Origin: Flavobacteriales bacterium
GTDB taxonomy: Bacteria; Bacteroidota; Bacteroidia; CAIKAF01
Direction: 5' to 3'
Length of the DNA stretch: 64,000 nt
Assembly: GCA_025451235.1 (NCBI GenBank)
Contig: JANWKT010000014.1
Location: forward strand, 124,001-188,000
The notes below the pieces were generated by a model, which was not told where the DNA came from, ran no database searches, and saw only the letters and a program-made list of their open reading frames with translations. A program made the position numbers and the translations under genes. Shown one piece after another: positions 54,437 through 63,971 of this stretch (position 1 is the first letter of the stretch; each line of letters opens with the position of its first letter).

Positions 54437-55555
54437 TTGAAAATAGTTTACATCATATCGAAGATTGATAAATCCATGGAGTTTGAGAGAAGCGCCATCG
54501 ATTTAACCCAAGCTGGTCATGAAGTGACCTTTATTAACCTCTTTCATCATCCACCTTCACAACTGAATACACTACTTACTCAAAACAATATTCCTTTCTA
54601 CGAACTCAAGTATACCTCCAAATTCCAATATTTTCAAACCTTATTTAGGATTTACCGACTTCTTAAAAAACTACAGCCCGACATTGTTCATTGCCATTTA
54701 TTGGAGGCCACCTTAATCGGCCTAAGAGCAGCCCGATGGGCCGGAGTTAAGAAAGCGATCTATACGCGGCACCATTCTATCTCTCATCATGTATCTGCTC
54801 CGCATGCGATTAAATACGATAAATGGGCCAATAAAACAGCCTCCAGGATCATTGCCATTTCTTCTAACGTGAAAGATGTGTTGATCACCAAGGAAGATGT
54901 ACCTGCCGATAAGATATCTTTGGTTTATCATGGGATTAGAATAAGCGATTTTACAGATGTTAGTTCTTCTGATGTGTTGATGTTAAAGGATAAGTATCAA
55001 TTAACATCACGTTTCCCGGTGATCGGATGTGTATCGAGGTATGATGAATGGAAAGGACTTCAATATACCATTGAAGCATTTAAGGATCTATTGAAGAAAT
55101 ATCCATCTGCAAAGTTAGTGCTGGCAAATGCTGGGAAAGGTGATTATGTAAAGGAGATCCATTTGCTCTTAAAGGAACTTCCTGATGGTTCTTATATAGA
55201 AATTCCTTTTGAAAACAGGATAACAGCTTTGTACAAGTGTATGGATGTATTGATCCATGTACCAACAGATGCTTATTCGGAAGCGTTCGGCCAGGTTTAT
55301 ATTGAGGCCATGGCAGCGGAAATTCCCTTGATAGCAACCAGATCAGGTATCGGAAGCGAGATCCTTGATCACCTTAAAAATGCGTATGTGGTAGGTTATA
55401 ACGACCCAAAAGAAATAGCTGAAGGAGTCTCATTTCTCTTATCTCACCCGGATAAAACCAAAGAGATCGTGGCCACCGCTTTTGACTTAGTGAAAAATAA
55501 CTTTAGTTTTGATAGGAAATTGTTAACCTTGCTGAATATATACCAATCATTGTGA
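54437..55555 (+). CDS. Glycosyltransferase family 4
   Basis: 372 residues from TTG 54437, one base after the previous stop; MKIVYIISKIDKSMEFERSA is a good GT4 start. GT-B fold: PDIVHCHLLEATLIGLRAARWAGVKKAIYTRHH in the acceptor half; FPVIGCVSRYDEWKGLQYTIEAF and the EX7E motif EAFGQVYIEAMAAEIPLIATRSGIGSEIL in the donor half. Retaining transferase; sugar unknown. Its stop and the next GTG overlap (GTGA). Confidence 0.93.
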   Translation: MKIVYIISKIDKSMEFERSAIDLTQAGHEVTFINLFHHPPSQLNTLLTQNNIPFYELKYTSKFQYFQTLFRIYRLLKKLQPDIVHCHLLEATLIGLRAARWAGVKKAIYTRHHSISHHVSAPHAIKYDKWANKTASRIIAISSNVKDVLITKEDVPADKISLVYHGIRISDFTDVSSSDVLMLKDKYQLTSRFPVIGCVSRYDEWKGLQYTIEAFKDLLKKYPSAKLVLANAGKGDYVKEIHLLLKELPDGSYIEIPFENRITALYKCMDVLIHVPTDAYSEAFGQVYIEAMAAEIPLIATRSGIGSEILDHLKNAYVVGYNDPKEIAEGVSFLLSHPDKTKEIVATAFDLVKNNFSFDRKLLTLLNIYQSL

Positions 55556-56424
55556 CCTTCGTATCGGTTATTATACCCACCTATAACAGAGCTGACATTG
55601 TAAAAAAAACAATCGATAGTTTTCTTCATCAATCTAATCTTCATTTTGAGTTGATTATTGTTGATGATGGTAGCACCGATCATACAAAAGAGGTGGTTGA
55701 AAGTTATGGTTCCGACCGGATCAAGTATTTCCATATCAATAATAGTGAAAGAGGAGCCGCCAGAAATTTCGGTGCTTCGAAAGCTATTGGCCGGTTTCTT
55801 AATTTTTTTGATTCCGATGACATTGCGTTGCCCAATCATATTGAATTGGCTATTCAAACCATGGAGAAGAATCCACAGATGGAAGCCTTTCAATTTCATG
55901 TGGCCGAAAATAACGGTACGATCAAGGAAATTCATTGTCCCAATGAAGAAAAGGTGAATAAACTGATCTTAACGGGCAGATATTGTTTTACCAACGGAGT
56001 TTTTATTAAAAAGGAAGTGTTTTTAAAATATCGTTATAATGAATCCCGGAGTTTGTCGGGTACAGAAGATTGGGATCTTTACCTAAGGATGGTGGGGGAG
56101 GTGGATTTCTGGTTTTTCCCTCAGGTTACCAGTCATTTGATCCAGCATGACGGACGAAGTGTACTTCAATTCAATGAGAAAGCTTTGGTTTCACGATACG
56201 AAACTTTGATCCAATCTATTTCCTCTTCGGAAAGTTTTATGAATAAAAATGCGGCTTACTTAAAGGTGATCAAGAGTAGGATGCTTTCTTATATAGCCTT
56301 ACATGCAGTGCTTGAAAAGCATAAGAAGGTCTCGATAAAATATTTTAGAAAAGCCATCAAAACCAGGTTTTCAGAAATTTTTACCCGTAGAACACTTGCC
56401 ATCATCAAAAGATTAATTTTTTGA
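55552..56424 (+). CDS. Glycosyltransferase family 2
   Basis: 290 residues from GTG 55552. FVSVIIPTYNRADIVKKTIDSFLHQ (2-26), IIVDDGSTDHTKEVVESY and GRFLNFFDSDDIALPNHIE give the GT-A fold and its DSDD metal site; GTEDWDLYLRMVG is the acceptor-side ED motif. It overlaps the GT4 gene by four bases (GTGA). Last plus-strand gene before an oppositely oriented membrane protein. Confidence 0.93.
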   Translation: MTFVSVIIPTYNRADIVKKTIDSFLHQSNLHFELIIVDDGSTDHTKEVVESYGSDRIKYFHINNSERGAARNFGASKAIGRFLNFFDSDDIALPNHIELAIQTMEKNPQMEAFQFHVAENNGTIKEIHCPNEEKVNKLILTGRYCFTNGVFIKKEVFLKYRYNESRSLSGTEDWDLYLRMVGEVDFWFFPQVTSHLIQHDGRSVLQFNEKALVSRYETLIQSISSSESFMNKNAAYLKVIKSRMLSYIALHAVLEKHKKVSIKYFRKAIKTRFSEIFTRRTLAIIKRLIF

Positions 56425-56430
56425 GGGTGT

Positions 56431-57816
56431 TTAAGACTCCCTGATGGGGGGTGGTACGTTGGGAGGTCTTGCTTCCATCAGGAATACCAATATCAAAAAG
56501 GGGAGTACTGCAGTTTTAAATCTCACCAATGCACCAAAGATACCACCGGTGAATCCCACAAAATATCCCAGTACCAATGAAAAAACCAATGCAAACATCA
56601 GGAATTTATTCTTGCTAACAACGTGGATCCATTGATAAATTCTGAATTTAATCAGGAACCTTAAGGTAAGGAACATAAAAAACAATCCTTCAAGTCCGCT
56701 AAAGAACATAAAAATGGTATTCGCTTCCCATACAAACGGTCGGTAAAATGCCGCAATAATAGCAGCCGGCATTACCAGCAACATAGATTGCGGACTTCCA
56801 TCTACATCCCCTATATAATACCTGTTCTCGCTATAGTACTTGTTTCCCTGAAAGTCCTGCTGGATCACGATGGCTGTTTCTACTATGTTTTCGGCAGAAT
56901 ATGATCCAAAAGAAGAACCGCTTGAAAAATAAATGCCCCCCACCAATGATAAAGAGATAATAAATAATGTGGGGATCAGCATCCGCCTCAGCAACTTATT
57001 CCTGATCCCAGATAATAGTTCATAGTTCACCCATATCAACAAACACGGAAGCAAGCAAATGAGCATGAATGACCGGGTTCTAAAGATCAGGTAGATGATG
57101 ACAATACCACCCAGGTAAAGCCAGAACTTTCTTTTGGCATTTTTCTTAATAAACAACCGGTAAATAATAATGATGAGGGTATAGCAGCAAGTGAGCACAA
57201 TGGTATCTTTCATAATCCCGCTTGCCCAGAAACTCACCGATGGAATAAAGAGAATGGCAATCGCCGCTTTCGCATTGGTGGTGATTTTTTGTTCCACTAC
57301 CATTTCATATAATTTCCAAGTGGATATAGCTGAAAAAAAGGCAAATATCATGGTCATAGAGAAAAAGCTGTTGAGGGTGATCAGGCTGAATATGCTTGTG
57401 ATCTTACATACATAAAAACTATCTGGCTCCTGGTAGATCCAACTGGCGGGGAAACCCGTATCCCCATCAAAATAATTAAAATATCTTTCATTGGTTGGTG
57501 GGGAAGCCATCTGCTCAAAATATAAGAAAGGATCCTTCAGGAAAAGGTTCGATAGCTTTACGGCCCCATCCCAATACCATACGGTATCTCCTCCACGGTA
57601 ATAAAATATATAAACGGCAGCAAATAATAAGGCAAGCGAAAACTTATATACCACGAAGCTGGGGAAAAATTTATAATGCAGTATATGTTTATGATTAGAA
57701 TGATGAATAAAGAAATAAGCAAACATCAAGAACCCCCAAAATGTAATAGATAAGATATCGGTTATTTGAAATACATTATAGCTCAAAATACTGGCTCTTT
57801 TCTCAAAAGTAAGCAA
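56431..57816 (-). CDS. Multi-pass membrane protein, possible Wzy polymerase
   Basis: 461 residues with about ten to twelve transmembrane segments and one periplasmic loop of about 60 residues (YYRGGDTVWYWDGAVKLSNLF... to PASWIYQEPDSFY, about 72-131). The start is a TTG at 57816 and uncertain, as no ATG is near. No family signature is visible, but size, topology and position beside a Wzx-like flippase and transferases suit an O-antigen-type polymerase or another glycan-handling protein. It is divergent from asnB, with only 20 bases between starts. Confidence 0.6.
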   Translation of the reverse strand: MLTFEKRASILSYNVFQITDILSITFWGFLMFAYFFIHHSNHKHILHYKFFPSFVVYKFSLALLFAAVYIFYYRGGDTVWYWDGAVKLSNLFLKDPFLYFEQMASPPTNERYFNYFDGDTGFPASWIYQEPDSFYVCKITSIFSLITLNSFFSMTMIFAFFSAISTWKLYEMVVEQKITTNAKAAIAILFIPSVSFWASGIMKDTIVLTCCYTLIIIIYRLFIKKNAKRKFWLYLGGIVIIYLIFRTRSFMLICLLPCLLIWVNYELLSGIRNKLLRRMLIPTLFIISLSLVGGIYFSSGSSFGSYSAENIVETAIVIQQDFQGNKYYSENRYYIGDVDGSPQSMLLVMPAAIIAAFYRPFVWEANTIFMFFSGLEGLFFMFLTLRFLIKFRIYQWIHVVSKNKFLMFALVFSLVLGYFVGFTGGIFGALVRFKTAVLPFLILVFLMEARPPNVPPPIRES

Positions 57817-57836
57817 TTCTTTATTATCTTCGTTAT

Positions 57837-59675
57837 ATGTGTGGTATAGCCGGTTTTTATAATTTTAACCCAGGTAATGCAGACAAGGCTATCACTGCGG
57901 CCATAAGATCTTTAAAGCATCGGGGACCCGATGCGGATCAGTATTATTATGAACCCGAAAAAGGGGTTGGATTATTACATGCACGTCTAAGTATCATTGA
58001 TCTATCATCCAACGCAAATCAACCGTTCTATTCTGCCGACGGAAGATATATTCTCATCGTAAACGGAGAAATTTATAATTATAAAGAATTAAAAAAGCAA
58101 CTATACGGGAAATACGAGTTCAAAACAGAATCGGATACCGAGGTATTGTTGGCATTGTATATAACGGAGAAAGAAGCATGTCTGAAAAAACTGAATGGGA
58201 TGTTTGCCTTAGCCATTTATGATCAGGCGGAGGACGAAATATTTCTGGCCAGGGACCGGATGGGTAAAAAGCCGTTGTTTTATTCATACAATAATCATTC
58301 ATTGCTATTTGCCTCTGAGATCAAAACTCTTTTTCAACTCGATGCAAGTTCGAGAAAAACCATGGATCCCGAAGCATTGAAATGGTTTTTACATTTGGGA
58401 TATATACCTGAACCGGCGACCATTTATGAGCAGATAAAAAAATTCCCCTCAGGGCATTATGCATATTTAAAAAAGAACCAGGAACTATCGTTTAAAAAAT
58501 ATTGGTCTGTTCCTCCACCTGTAGAAAATAAAAAAGAAGATTATTCGGACACCAAATCGATCCTTAAAAACTTATTGATCGATGCTACACGGCTTAGGTT
58601 GAATGCGGATGTGCCCTTCGGTGCTTTTTTAAGCGGAGGTACTGATTCCAGCCTGGTATCAGCCATTGCCATGCAGGAACTTAGCCAGCCATTAAAAACC
58701 TTTTCTATAGGATTTGCAGAATCTGCCTTTAACGAATCGGTACATGCAAAAAAGGTGGCTGAAAAATTAGGCACGGATCATACTGAGTTCATGGTAAGTG
58801 AAAATGAAATGATGGAATTGCTTCCTAAAATGATCGATGTTTTTGATGAGCCATTCGCAGATAGCTCTGCAATTCCTACCATGATGGTTTCGAAACTGGC
58901 AGCGGAAAAAGTAAAAATGGTGATTACAGGTGATGGGGGAGACGAATTATTTTTAGGGTATGGCATGTATAACTGGGCCAGGAGATTATCGAATCCCCTT
59001 ACCTGGACCTTCAGGAATTTAACAGCCTCTATGCTGAAGACAGGGAACCAACGAATGAAAAGGGCCGCTGAAGTTTTTAAAGTTCCATCTAAAAAAGCCT
59101 TTTATCCACATATTTTTTCGCAGGAACAATATTTTTTTTCAGCTCAGGAAATAAGCAACCTGCTGGTGGATCATTCTCTGAATTACCAGATGTTTGATCT
59201 TCCAGTAAAAAATGCATCCCATGCTCACCAACAAGCCTGGTTGGATATTCAATTTTACCTAAAAGATGATCTCCTGGTAAAGGTAGACCGTTCAACCATG
59301 CGCTATGGATTGGAAGCCAGATCCCCCTTACTCGATTATAGGGTGGTGGAGTTTTCTCAGCAAATACCTGAAGCCTATAAATGGAAAGATAACAGCCAGA
59401 AATATATTTTGAAAGATATATTGTATGACTACTTGCCAAAAGAATTAATGGAACGACCCAAATGGGGGTTTTCTATCCCTATGGCCAAATGGTTGCGAAA
59501 GGATTGGGAGATGTACAAGGAAAAATATTTAATTCCTTTAACCGGTCATGCATTTTTAAATCCTGACACCATCCGTTATTATATTACTGAGTTTGAAAAC
59601 GGGAAAGATTATTATTATAACCGCATTTGGATCCTCATTATTTTAAAACAGTTTTTAGACAAGTACAATTTTTAG
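57837..59675 (+). CDS. asnB: Asparagine synthetase (glutamine-hydrolysing)
   Basis: 612 residues. It starts MCGIAGFYNF; Cys2 is the glutaminase nucleophile after Met removal. The glutaminase domain covers about 1-200 (RGPDADQYYY, LLHARLSIIDLSS, NGEIYNYKEL). The synthetase domain has the PP-loop FGAFLSGGTDSSLVSA (about 261-276), TGDGGDELFLGYG, and LLVKVDRSTMRYGLEARSPLLD. asnB copies inside glycan loci often amidate sugars and not aspartate, so its substrate here may be a uronic-type sugar. Confidence 0.94.
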   Translation: MCGIAGFYNFNPGNADKAITAAIRSLKHRGPDADQYYYEPEKGVGLLHARLSIIDLSSNANQPFYSADGRYILIVNGEIYNYKELKKQLYGKYEFKTESDTEVLLALYITEKEACLKKLNGMFALAIYDQAEDEIFLARDRMGKKPLFYSYNNHSLLFASEIKTLFQLDASSRKTMDPEALKWFLHLGYIPEPATIYEQIKKFPSGHYAYLKKNQELSFKKYWSVPPPVENKKEDYSDTKSILKNLLIDATRLRLNADVPFGAFLSGGTDSSLVSAIAMQELSQPLKTFSIGFAESAFNESVHAKKVAEKLGTDHTEFMVSENEMMELLPKMIDVFDEPFADSSAIPTMMVSKLAAEKVKMVITGDGGDELFLGYGMYNWARRLSNPLTWTFRNLTASMLKTGNQRMKRAAEVFKVPSKKAFYPHIFSQEQYFFSAQEISNLLVDHSLNYQMFDLPVKNASHAHQQAWLDIQFYLKDDLLVKVDRSTMRYGLEARSPLLDYRVVEFSQQIPEAYKWKDNSQKYILKDILYDYLPKELMERPKWGFSIPMAKWLRKDWEMYKEKYLIPLTGHAFLNPDTIRYYITEFENGKDYYYNRIWILIILKQFLDKYNF

Positions 59676-59943
59676 GAGCTTACCTGCCTGCCGACGCGCT
59701 GGTCTTGTGCCTTGGTAGGCAGGTCCCGCTTTCCGCTATATCTTTTTATCTCCGCCGAAGTACGAATAAAACCATACGAACCTACGAACCCAACTTAGAA
59801 TAATTCGTAGGTTCGTAAAACCTGCCTGCCGGTTTACCTGCCGTAAGGTATGGCAGGCAGGAGTTCGTACTTCGGTGTAAATAAAAAGGATGCCGCTTCA
59901 ATCAGGGCTATGGATTTCCTTTACACAACTAACTATAACAAAA
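59676..59943. repeat. Composite inverted-repeat spacer (copy 2 of the CGAAGTACGAA family)
   Basis: CCGAAGTACGAA (59755-59766) is inverted at 59864-59875. Inside, TACGAACCTACGAA (59775-59788) is inverted at 59804-59817. CCTGCCTGCC (59821-59830) is inverted at 59852-59861, and a similar CCTGCC / GGCAGG pair lies at 59681-59722. The left flank TATCTTTTTATCTCCGCCG is shared with the end of the window. No gene. Confidence 0.8.
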
Positions 59944-60672
59944 TTACCTGATCTTAACTCCAAACCCAAAACTAAATTCAGGAGGTGTAATAGTAAATTT
60001 TTTATAGGATCGTTCCACTTCATAGTAATTTGGAGGATTTGGAGGAGTAGTCCATTCTGTTAGGGATGTATATTTTCCACCTAAATTAAAATATAAAAAG
60101 CCGAATGAAATTTCTGTCATTATAAAAAACCGTTTGCCAATAAAAAACTTAAGATTGGTCGAATTGTTTAATCCAATAGCATAGCCAGCACTAGTGGTAA
60201 CTTTACCAGAAACAGTTGAAGAAGGATCGTTTTGAGTAAAATTAGCCTTATATTCGGAACAATAAAAAAAAGGGATTTCGCCCCCTGTTGAAATTTGAAA
60301 CTTGCCTAGTTCAAATACATACCTGGCTCCCAAAGCTGCATGATAATATTGCTGTGCTTCTGTCCCATTTGCATTTGGGACGTTTGAGATGATATAACTT
60401 TCATCCCTGAAACCGAACCCGAATTTGCCACACAATTCCCAGTTTTTGGGAAATGTAATTTCATAGTGGAGGTTAAATTTGGGGTCACTTTGCAAAAACG
60501 AATAAGTATCATCACCTGGGTTATAACCATCTGGAGAGAAATAAAAATCGTGAATAATAGGGGTGATTTGGCCATTATTGCTAAGTGAAACTGAAAGTAA
60601 ATGGCTAGTTTTCTGGGAGTAACTTTTAAAAAAGAATGAAATAAAAAACATGAATAGTATAACATATTGCAT
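59944..60672 (-). CDS. Outer-membrane beta-barrel protein
   Basis: 242 residues. Signal peptide to about residue 19 (FFFKSYSQ). The mature chain alternates aromatic and polar residues in strands separated by short turns and ends in the strand PPEFSFGFGVKIR, the usual barrel end. YYHAALGARYVFELGKFQISTGGEIPFFYCSEY is typical. Porin-like or OmpW-like family; function unknown. It is isolated, facing away from the next gene. Confidence 0.72.
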   Translation of the reverse strand: MQYVILFMFFISFFFKSYSQKTSHLLSVSLSNNGQITPIIHDFYFSPDGYNPGDDTYSFLQSDPKFNLHYEITFPKNWELCGKFGFGFRDESYIISNVPNANGTEAQQYYHAALGARYVFELGKFQISTGGEIPFFYCSEYKANFTQNDPSSTVSGKVTTSAGYAIGLNNSTNLKFFIGKRFFIMTEISFGFLYFNLGGKYTSLTEWTTPPNPPNYYEVERSYKKFTITPPEFSFGFGVKIR

Positions 60673-60957
60673 AACTGTACATTAAATATTTAAACATGAA
60701 TATAAGAACTTTTATTGGTATGAATGCAAATGTTTATAAGTTATACTTAAGCCTATGAATCTAAATTGTTTTCCAGAGTAGTTTATATAGTTTTGCTTAT
60801 CAAATCAATCAAGAAAGGAGGCACAAATCTGTTGCTGACATTTAGGATGCTCTACTTAAATACATTAATTCGGATGCTATTTTTAAGTATGTGCTGACAG
60901 CTGCATTCATACCAATAAAAGTTCAATTTTTTATGTAAAACTAAAACCATTCATATT
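60673..60957. other. Divergent spacer before the fibre gene
   Basis: 285 bases, AT-rich. No promoter with a clear TAnnTTTG and no gene. It includes GCTGACA twice (about 60834 and 60894) flanking an ATTTAGG / TTAAATA stretch, of unknown meaning. Confidence 0.4.
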
Positions 60958-63900
60958 ATGAAAACTAAAGCTTTTTATTTACTTATATTAATAATGGGAT
61001 ATCTTAATTTAGGGCATTTATCTGCTCAAGTTACTGGGTTAGGTAATGGATATAATCCTGGGTGGTTTGTTGGCTGGGATGCCACAAATGGAGTTAACCC
61101 CCTCGAATTTAGAACCAACAATTTATTTAGAATGCAAATTAATGGGAATAGACCCATTACTGCTGCATATTTAGGCAGTGGTCCAGGTTATTTCGCTAAT
61201 ATGACAGTGCTTTATCCTGGCCTGATGCCTAACAACGTCAATGGTTTCATGGGATTAGGCTTTCAAGGAATACCTACGCCATCACCTCGTAGTCTCTTTC
61301 ACATTCAAGGGCCCTTAGGAGCTGGCTTAGGTACAGGTTGGCGCCCCTGGATGCGGACTGGCACCTATACAAGCGAAAACAGTAATGGGATGTATGTGGG
61401 CATGTATGCTTTGCCAAATGGTTCTCCACAAACGACGGATGCTGTTGTTAACTGGAGTGATGATGCAGGTGCTAATTCCAACCAGCTGCGGATCAATTTT
61501 ACTGCCAGTAACTTTTTTATTTCACCCGGTAGCAATATTTATGATATTGATCGTGAAATGGCCTCCTTCTGGACCAACAGAAGAGTGGGTATCGGGGATT
61601 TTATCAATTTTACCAATGGACCGCAGAGACAACTTCATTTGCATGATGCATTCAATAATTCAAACCTGATGCAATTCACCAATACTTCTACTATTGGGGG
61701 AAATACTCCTCCTGTTCAATCGGGCTTTCATATCGGGGTGGCCAATGCTACCGCTAATTTGATCCAGTTTGAAAATACGCATATGTTGTTTTATACAAAT
61801 ATAGTTGCGGGTGCATTTGGCGAAAGAATGAGGATAACCCATATAGGTGCTCCGGGATTATTTCCTGTTGTTGGTGTAGGTGCCAACACCACAAGGATAG
61901 GCATCAGTTATAACCCGGCAACCCCGGTTACCAATCCGAAAAGCTTATTGCATTTAGGATATAATGCAGGTGTTGCTGATGGCTGGAGACCCTGGATGGA
62001 ACAAGGCGTATTCAATACCAGGACCACAGACCATGTTTATATTGGTATTAAACCTGAAGCATCGATATTTGGTGACCGCAATGATGCAGTGATCGGATGG
62101 GGGGATAATGGTGGGCCCTATTCTCCATTCGGACCTGAAAATCTTCGTTTTATTTTTTCTGTGGTGCAAACAATTCCTGGCATAGGTGGTAATGGACAAA
62201 CTGGATATAATGGACAAGAAGCAGGTCGATTTACAGCTAATTGTATAGGTTGCCCTTTAGATAAGCCTTCATTTGGGATTGGGGATTTTGCTCCATCAGG
62301 TCCTCAAGGGCCAGGCACAGCAGGATATATAGAAGCAACGCTTGATGTTGATGGAGATGCAAACATCCGTTCGGTACAGAACAATAATACATTAAATCAG
62401 GTATTGGTGAGAGATCCTTTAGATAAAGGTAAAGTTTATTGGAGAGACGCTAACACTATTACGCCAGGGGGACTAGGTGTTTCAGCTGATAACGCCTTAA
62501 GAATGAGTACCCCTGTTAATGTACAATGGGGCCAGGTGGCAGGATCATTGCCGCCTAATTCATCACAGTTGATTTTTGATACCGAAATACCCATGAACAA
62601 CTTTAATATAGCATTCAGCAAGGTTGTTGCATCACAGGATTTCAGGGATAATAATGTAGTGATAGGAACTACAAACGCAACCGTGGTACCAAATGCAAGA
62701 TTGGAAGTGATCAAAGATTTATCTATTGCTGATCCTGCGAATGTAAATCCAATAGGATTACGTGTTGAAAACAATGATTTGAATACAGGAGTGGGAGGAG
62801 CGGGTGATGCATATGGCATTTATTCCAAAATGTTTGCTGATAACAAGGGAAATATTGGTGGATATTTTTGGGGAACTTCCACTAATATATCTTCAAATGG
62901 TATTGATATTGGGAATATCGGACTAAAAGCCCATGCAGATGGAGGGTTTTCAAACAGAGGGGTGTATGGAAGCTCTTTTGGTCCTGCAGGAAGCTTATTC
63001 AATATGGGTGGTTATTTTCAGGGGGATGGGCCTACTACTGCTGATAATTATGGAATTAAAGCTGAAGGCGTAAATGGTGCCATAGCATATGGAGGCTGGT
63101 TCTCAGCTTATGGAGGAACTGTGAATCGTGCGGTATATGCAGAAGCTTTGGTTGCACCGAATAGTGATGCTTTGTATGTAAATGGAAATGCAACATTAGT
63201 TACGGGCACTGCAACAGGATTTGGTTCTGATTCAACTATGAAAACAAATTTTATCTCTATTAATAATGCTACAACTCTTTTGAACCAATTAAATCCATAT
63301 ACTTTCAATTACAGAGTAAACGATTTTCCAACATTGAATCTTGACAATGATCTTCACTATGGATTGGTTGCACAGAATGTGGAAACGGTGATACCAGAAT
63401 TGGTAGGAACATTTAATACACCGGAAGAAACCGATAGCTTAGGAAATATCATCATCGTCTCCCAAACCTTAAAAACTGTAAAATATACAGAGATCATTCC
63501 AATACTCATTGCAGGGTTTAATGAACAGCAGGAAAGAATAGATGAACAGGATTCTACCATTGCGGCCATGCAGCAACAGATGGAGGATATGATGGCTATG
63601 ATCACTAATTGCTGTAGCCAAGGGAATAATCTGCAAGCTCCAAATAACAATGGAAACAATACCAACTACGTTCCAAATACACATCAGACAGATGTAAGGT
63701 TATCAGATTCTTATTGTGTATTAGGCGAAAACAGCCCGAACCCGTTCCGTGATCATACTGTGATCAACTATAACTTAGCAGAATCTATTCAATCTGCTCA
63801 AATTGTTTTTTACAATACACTGGGTCAGGTAATAAAAGTGGTGGAGGTTGATCAACGTGGTGAAGGAAGATTAAATGTATACGGGGAAGACCTGAGAAGT

Positions 63901-63969
63901 GGTATGTATACCTATTCCTTAATCATTGACGGAAATGTTTGTGAAACTAAAAAAATGATCAAAGAATAA
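60958..63969 (+). CDS. Large fibre-like T9SS protein with S74 chaperone domain
   Basis: 1003 residues. Signal peptide (MKTKAFYLLILIMGYLNLGH, cleaved near LSAQ). Residues 25-740 are low in Cys and rich in Asn and Gly, with repeated units (GLGTGWRPWMRTGTYTSENS ~ VADGWRPWMEQGVFNTRTT; RRVGIGDF; PKSLLHLG), a fibre-like body. The C-terminal part has the peptidase S74/intramolecular-chaperone motif GSDSTMKTNF (756-765) with Ser757 and Lys762, HYGLVAQNVETVIPELV, then a coiled coil (EQQERIDEQDSTIAAMQQQMEDMM). Finally comes a type A T9SS sorting domain (NSPNPFRDHTVINYNL, YSLIIDGNVCETKKMIKE). Likely trimeric surface fibre. Confidence 0.85.
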   Translation: MKTKAFYLLILIMGYLNLGHLSAQVTGLGNGYNPGWFVGWDATNGVNPLEFRTNNLFRMQINGNRPITAAYLGSGPGYFANMTVLYPGLMPNNVNGFMGLGFQGIPTPSPRSLFHIQGPLGAGLGTGWRPWMRTGTYTSENSNGMYVGMYALPNGSPQTTDAVVNWSDDAGANSNQLRINFTASNFFISPGSNIYDIDREMASFWTNRRVGIGDFINFTNGPQRQLHLHDAFNNSNLMQFTNTSTIGGNTPPVQSGFHIGVANATANLIQFENTHMLFYTNIVAGAFGERMRITHIGAPGLFPVVGVGANTTRIGISYNPATPVTNPKSLLHLGYNAGVADGWRPWMEQGVFNTRTTDHVYIGIKPEASIFGDRNDAVIGWGDNGGPYSPFGPENLRFIFSVVQTIPGIGGNGQTGYNGQEAGRFTANCIGCPLDKPSFGIGDFAPSGPQGPGTAGYIEATLDVDGDANIRSVQNNNTLNQVLVRDPLDKGKVYWRDANTITPGGLGVSADNALRMSTPVNVQWGQVAGSLPPNSSQLIFDTEIPMNNFNIAFSKVVASQDFRDNNVVIGTTNATVVPNARLEVIKDLSIADPANVNPIGLRVENNDLNTGVGGAGDAYGIYSKMFADNKGNIGGYFWGTSTNISSNGIDIGNIGLKAHADGGFSNRGVYGSSFGPAGSLFNMGGYFQGDGPTTADNYGIKAEGVNGAIAYGGWFSAYGGTVNRAVYAEALVAPNSDALYVNGNATLVTGTATGFGSDSTMKTNFISINNATTLLNQLNPYTFNYRVNDFPTLNLDNDLHYGLVAQNVETVIPELVGTFNTPEETDSLGNIIIVSQTLKTVKYTEIIPILIAGFNEQQERIDEQDSTIAAMQQQMEDMMAMITNCCSQGNNLQAPNNNGNNTNYVPNTHQTDVRLSDSYCVLGENSPNPFRDHTVINYNLAESIQSAQIVFYNTLGQVIKVVEVDQRGEGRLNVYGEDLRSGMYTYSLIIDGNVCETKKMIKE

Positions 63970-63971
63970 TT

